From assembly GCF_003984625.1 (NCBI RefSeq), contig NZ_RWKH01000011.1, forward strand, positions 62,001 through 126,000: a stretch of 64,000 bases of DNA, in the 5' to 3' direction. Position 1 is the first letter of the stretch. Each line of letters starts with the position of its first letter. This document shows, one piece after another, positions 62,748-64,000 of this stretch. Made by a program: the position numbers and the translations under genes. The notes under the pieces are model-generated. The model was given only the letters and a program-made list of their open reading frames with translations, was not told where the DNA came from and searched no databases. This DNA is from Variovorax sp. DXTD-1 (GTDB lineage: Bacteria; Pseudomonadota; Gammaproteobacteria; Burkholderiales; Burkholderiaceae_C).

Positions 62748-63431
62748 TCAAATGGCGCCGTAGCGGGCGCGGTAGGCGAGAACGCGCTCGCGATGCGCAC
62801 CCAGGTCGGCGGCGGCGTTGCCCGACAGGTAGTTCAGCAGGTCGTCGAGCGTGGCGATGGCCACCACCTGGAGGCCCAGCTGGTTGCGCACGTACTGCAC
62901 GGCGCTGTGGTCCACGTCCACGCCGTTTTCGGTGGCTTTCTCCTGCCGGTCGAGCGCAATCGATACCGCGTGCGGCGTGGCGCCGGCGGCTTCGATGGCC
63001 GCAATCGATTCGCGCACCGCGGTGCCGGCCGACATCACGTCGTCGACGATGAGCACGCGGCCCTTGAGCGGCGCACCCACCAGGTTGCCGCCCTCGCCGT
63101 GGGCCTTGGCTTCCTTGCGGTTGTAGGCAAAGGGGTAGTTGCGGCCACGCCGGGCCAGTTCGGCCGCCACCGTGGCGCCCAGCGGAATGCCCTTGTAGGC
63201 GGGGCCGAAGATCATGTCGAACTCGACGCCGCTTTCGATCAGCCGGTCTGCATAGAATCCGGCGAGACGAGCGATCTTGGCGCCGTCGTCGAAGAGGCCC
63301 GAATTGAAGAAGTAGGGGCTCAGGCGGCCGGCCTTGGTCTTGAACTCGCCGAAGCGCAGCACGCCAGAGTCGAGTGCGAACTGGACGAAGTCCTGCGCCA
63401 CCGCACTGCTTTCCACACCATCTACAGCCAT
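62748..63431 (-). CDS. pyrE: Orotate phosphoribosyltransferase
   Basis: A 227-residue type I PRTase that makes OMP from orotate and PRPP in pyrimidine synthesis. It has SPYFFNSGLFDDG, FGPAYKGIPLG and the PRPP-binding motif RVLIVDDVMSAGTA. The start at 63431 (MAVDGVESSAVAQDFVQF) fits the family; further upstream the frame is antisense to xthA. It is divergent from xthA with only 12 bp between starts, so the promoters must overlap the coding regions or be shared. Confidence 0.95.
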   Translation of the reverse strand: MAVDGVESSAVAQDFVQFALDSGVLRFGEFKTKAGRLSPYFFNSGLFDDGAKIARLAGFYADRLIESGVEFDMIFGPAYKGIPLGATVAAELARRGRNYPFAYNRKEAKAHGEGGNLVGAPLKGRVLIVDDVMSAGTAVRESIAAIEAAGATPHAVSIALDRQEKATENGVDVDHSAVQYVRNQLGLQVVAIATLDDLLNYLSGNAAADLGAHRERVLAYRARYGAI

Positions 63432-63443
63432 CGGAATTTCCTT

Positions 63444-64000
63444 GTGTTCAAACTGACCAGCCTCAATCTCAATGGCCTGCGTTCGGCCGCCACGAAAGGG
63501 GTGGCGGACTGGGTGGCCGAACTTGCGCCGGATTGTATTTGCATGCAGGAGATCCGGGTGCAGGCCAGCGACATCGAAGGCAGGTTCGAAGAAATGGCCG
63601 GTCTCAAGGGCTATTTCCACTTTGCCGAGAAAAAAGGCTACGCCGGCACCGCCATCTACACAAAGCACGCGCCAAGCGCCGTGGTCGTGGGCTGGGGCGA
63701 CACCGAATTCGACGCTGAAGGCCGGTATCTCGAGCTGCGCTTCGACACGCCCGAGCGCAAGCTCTCGATCATCAGCTGCTACTTTCCGAGCGGCAGCTCG
63801 GGCGAGGAACGGCAGGAGGCCAAGTTCCGCTTCCTGAAGGGCTTCTTCCCGCACCTGATTGCGCTCAAGAAAGAGCGCGAGTTCATCCTCTGCGGCGACA
63901 TCAACATCGCGCACAAGGAAATCGACCTCAAGAACTGGCGCGGCAACCAGAAGAACAGCGGCTTCCTGCCCGAGGAACGCGCCTGGATGACCCGCCTGCT
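63444..64000 (+). CDS. xthA: Exodeoxyribonuclease III (partial, 3' end beyond window)
   Basis: The N-terminal 185 residues of an endonuclease/exonuclease/phosphatase-fold enzyme acting at abasic sites. Visible active-site segments are FKLTSLNLNGLRSA (Asn), CMQEIR (metal-binding Glu), YFPSGSS (Tyr) and LCGDINIAHKEIDLKN (Asp/Asn). The start is GTG 63444, which gives the standard xthA N-terminus. The frame is open at base 64000. Confidence 0.93.
   Translation, partial: MFKLTSLNLNGLRSAATKGVADWVAELAPDCICMQEIRVQASDIEGRFEEMAGLKGYFHFAEKKGYAGTAIYTKHAPSAVVVGWGDTEFDAEGRYLELRFDTPERKLSIISCYFPSGSSGEERQEAKFRFLKGFFPHLIALKKEREFILCGDINIAHKEIDLKNWRGNQKNSGFLPEERAWMTRL

Overview
The window is high-GC, densely packed chromosome from a betaproteobacterium, most likely Comamonadaceae (Burkholderiales) and probably Variovorax or a close relative. 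The evidence is the mre/gatCAB core block, the mhaAB-hmgA-fahA homogentisate cluster, Tct-type carrier genes, the abundance of IclR/LysR-controlled catabolic operons, and the CCCTCTCCC/GGGAGAGGG-type intergenic palindromes. The genus is an inference from overall resemblance, not from a marker gene. No rRNA, tRNA, prophage, CRISPR array or full insertion sequence was seen.

Layout. 1-5.9 kb: a truncated GlpQ-type lipoprotein phosphodiesterase, argE, a DUF445 membrane protein, an EamA exporter and an AraC/GyrI-like regulator. 6.0-7.9 kb: a disturbed, lower-GC stretch with two identical 167-bp elements (23-bp terminal inverted repeats) in opposite orientation flanking a small lipoprotein gene, plus ten copies of an 8-bp tandem repeat. 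7.9-17.4 kb: an SMP-30-like lipoprotein, an MHYT sensor protein, and a five-gene acyl-CoA carboxylase/dehydrogenase operon resembling the acyclic-terpene (atu) or leucine (liu) pathways. 17.5-24.4 kb: RhlE-type helicase, YciH/Sui1, DUF3820, an RRM protein with its terminator, tctBA without tctC, chrA and a TauE-type exporter. 24.5-30.6 kb: an orphan terminator that may end a small RNA, a small hypothetical gene, and a minus-strand group (ALDH7-type dehydrogenase, amino-acid binding protein, aminotransferase, ThDP enzyme) that looks like amino-acid catabolism.

31.4-39.1 kb: an IclR regulator divergent from a tight seven-gene operon. It combines a polyamine-type ABC importer with a three-subunit flavin/iron-sulfur dehydrogenase of the opine oxidase/D-hydroxyproline dehydrogenase type. 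Two 17-bp operators 30 bp apart lie between them. 39.1-42.1 kb: a large imperfect palindrome, a GMC oxidoreductase and a divergent LysR gene. 42.3-46.3 kb: an Mla-type phospholipid transport operon and a small membrane protein. 46.3-53.7 kb: a sirtuin, an IclR regulator, and a divergent operon for 3-hydroxyphenylacetate to homogentisate to fumarate plus acetoacetate. Its first gene encodes a metallo-beta-lactamase-fold protein that has lost one set of metal ligands. 53.7-58.5 kb: the cell-shape genes mreB-mreC-mreD-mrdA, with a terminator after mreB. 58.7-62.0 kb: gatCAB. 62.0-64.0 kb: a DUF4124 protein, pyrE and the start of xthA.

Three modules (the carboxylase operon, the IclR/ABC/dehydrogenase operon and the homogentisate operon) are self-contained catabolic units, each joining regulation, uptake or activation to ring or chain degradation. 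The least explained sequence is at 6.0-7.9 kb. The best biochemical leads are the altered active sites: the metallo-beta-lactamase-fold protein at 48.1 kb, the SDR at 14.2 kb and the second acyl-CoA dehydrogenase at 16.3 kb.
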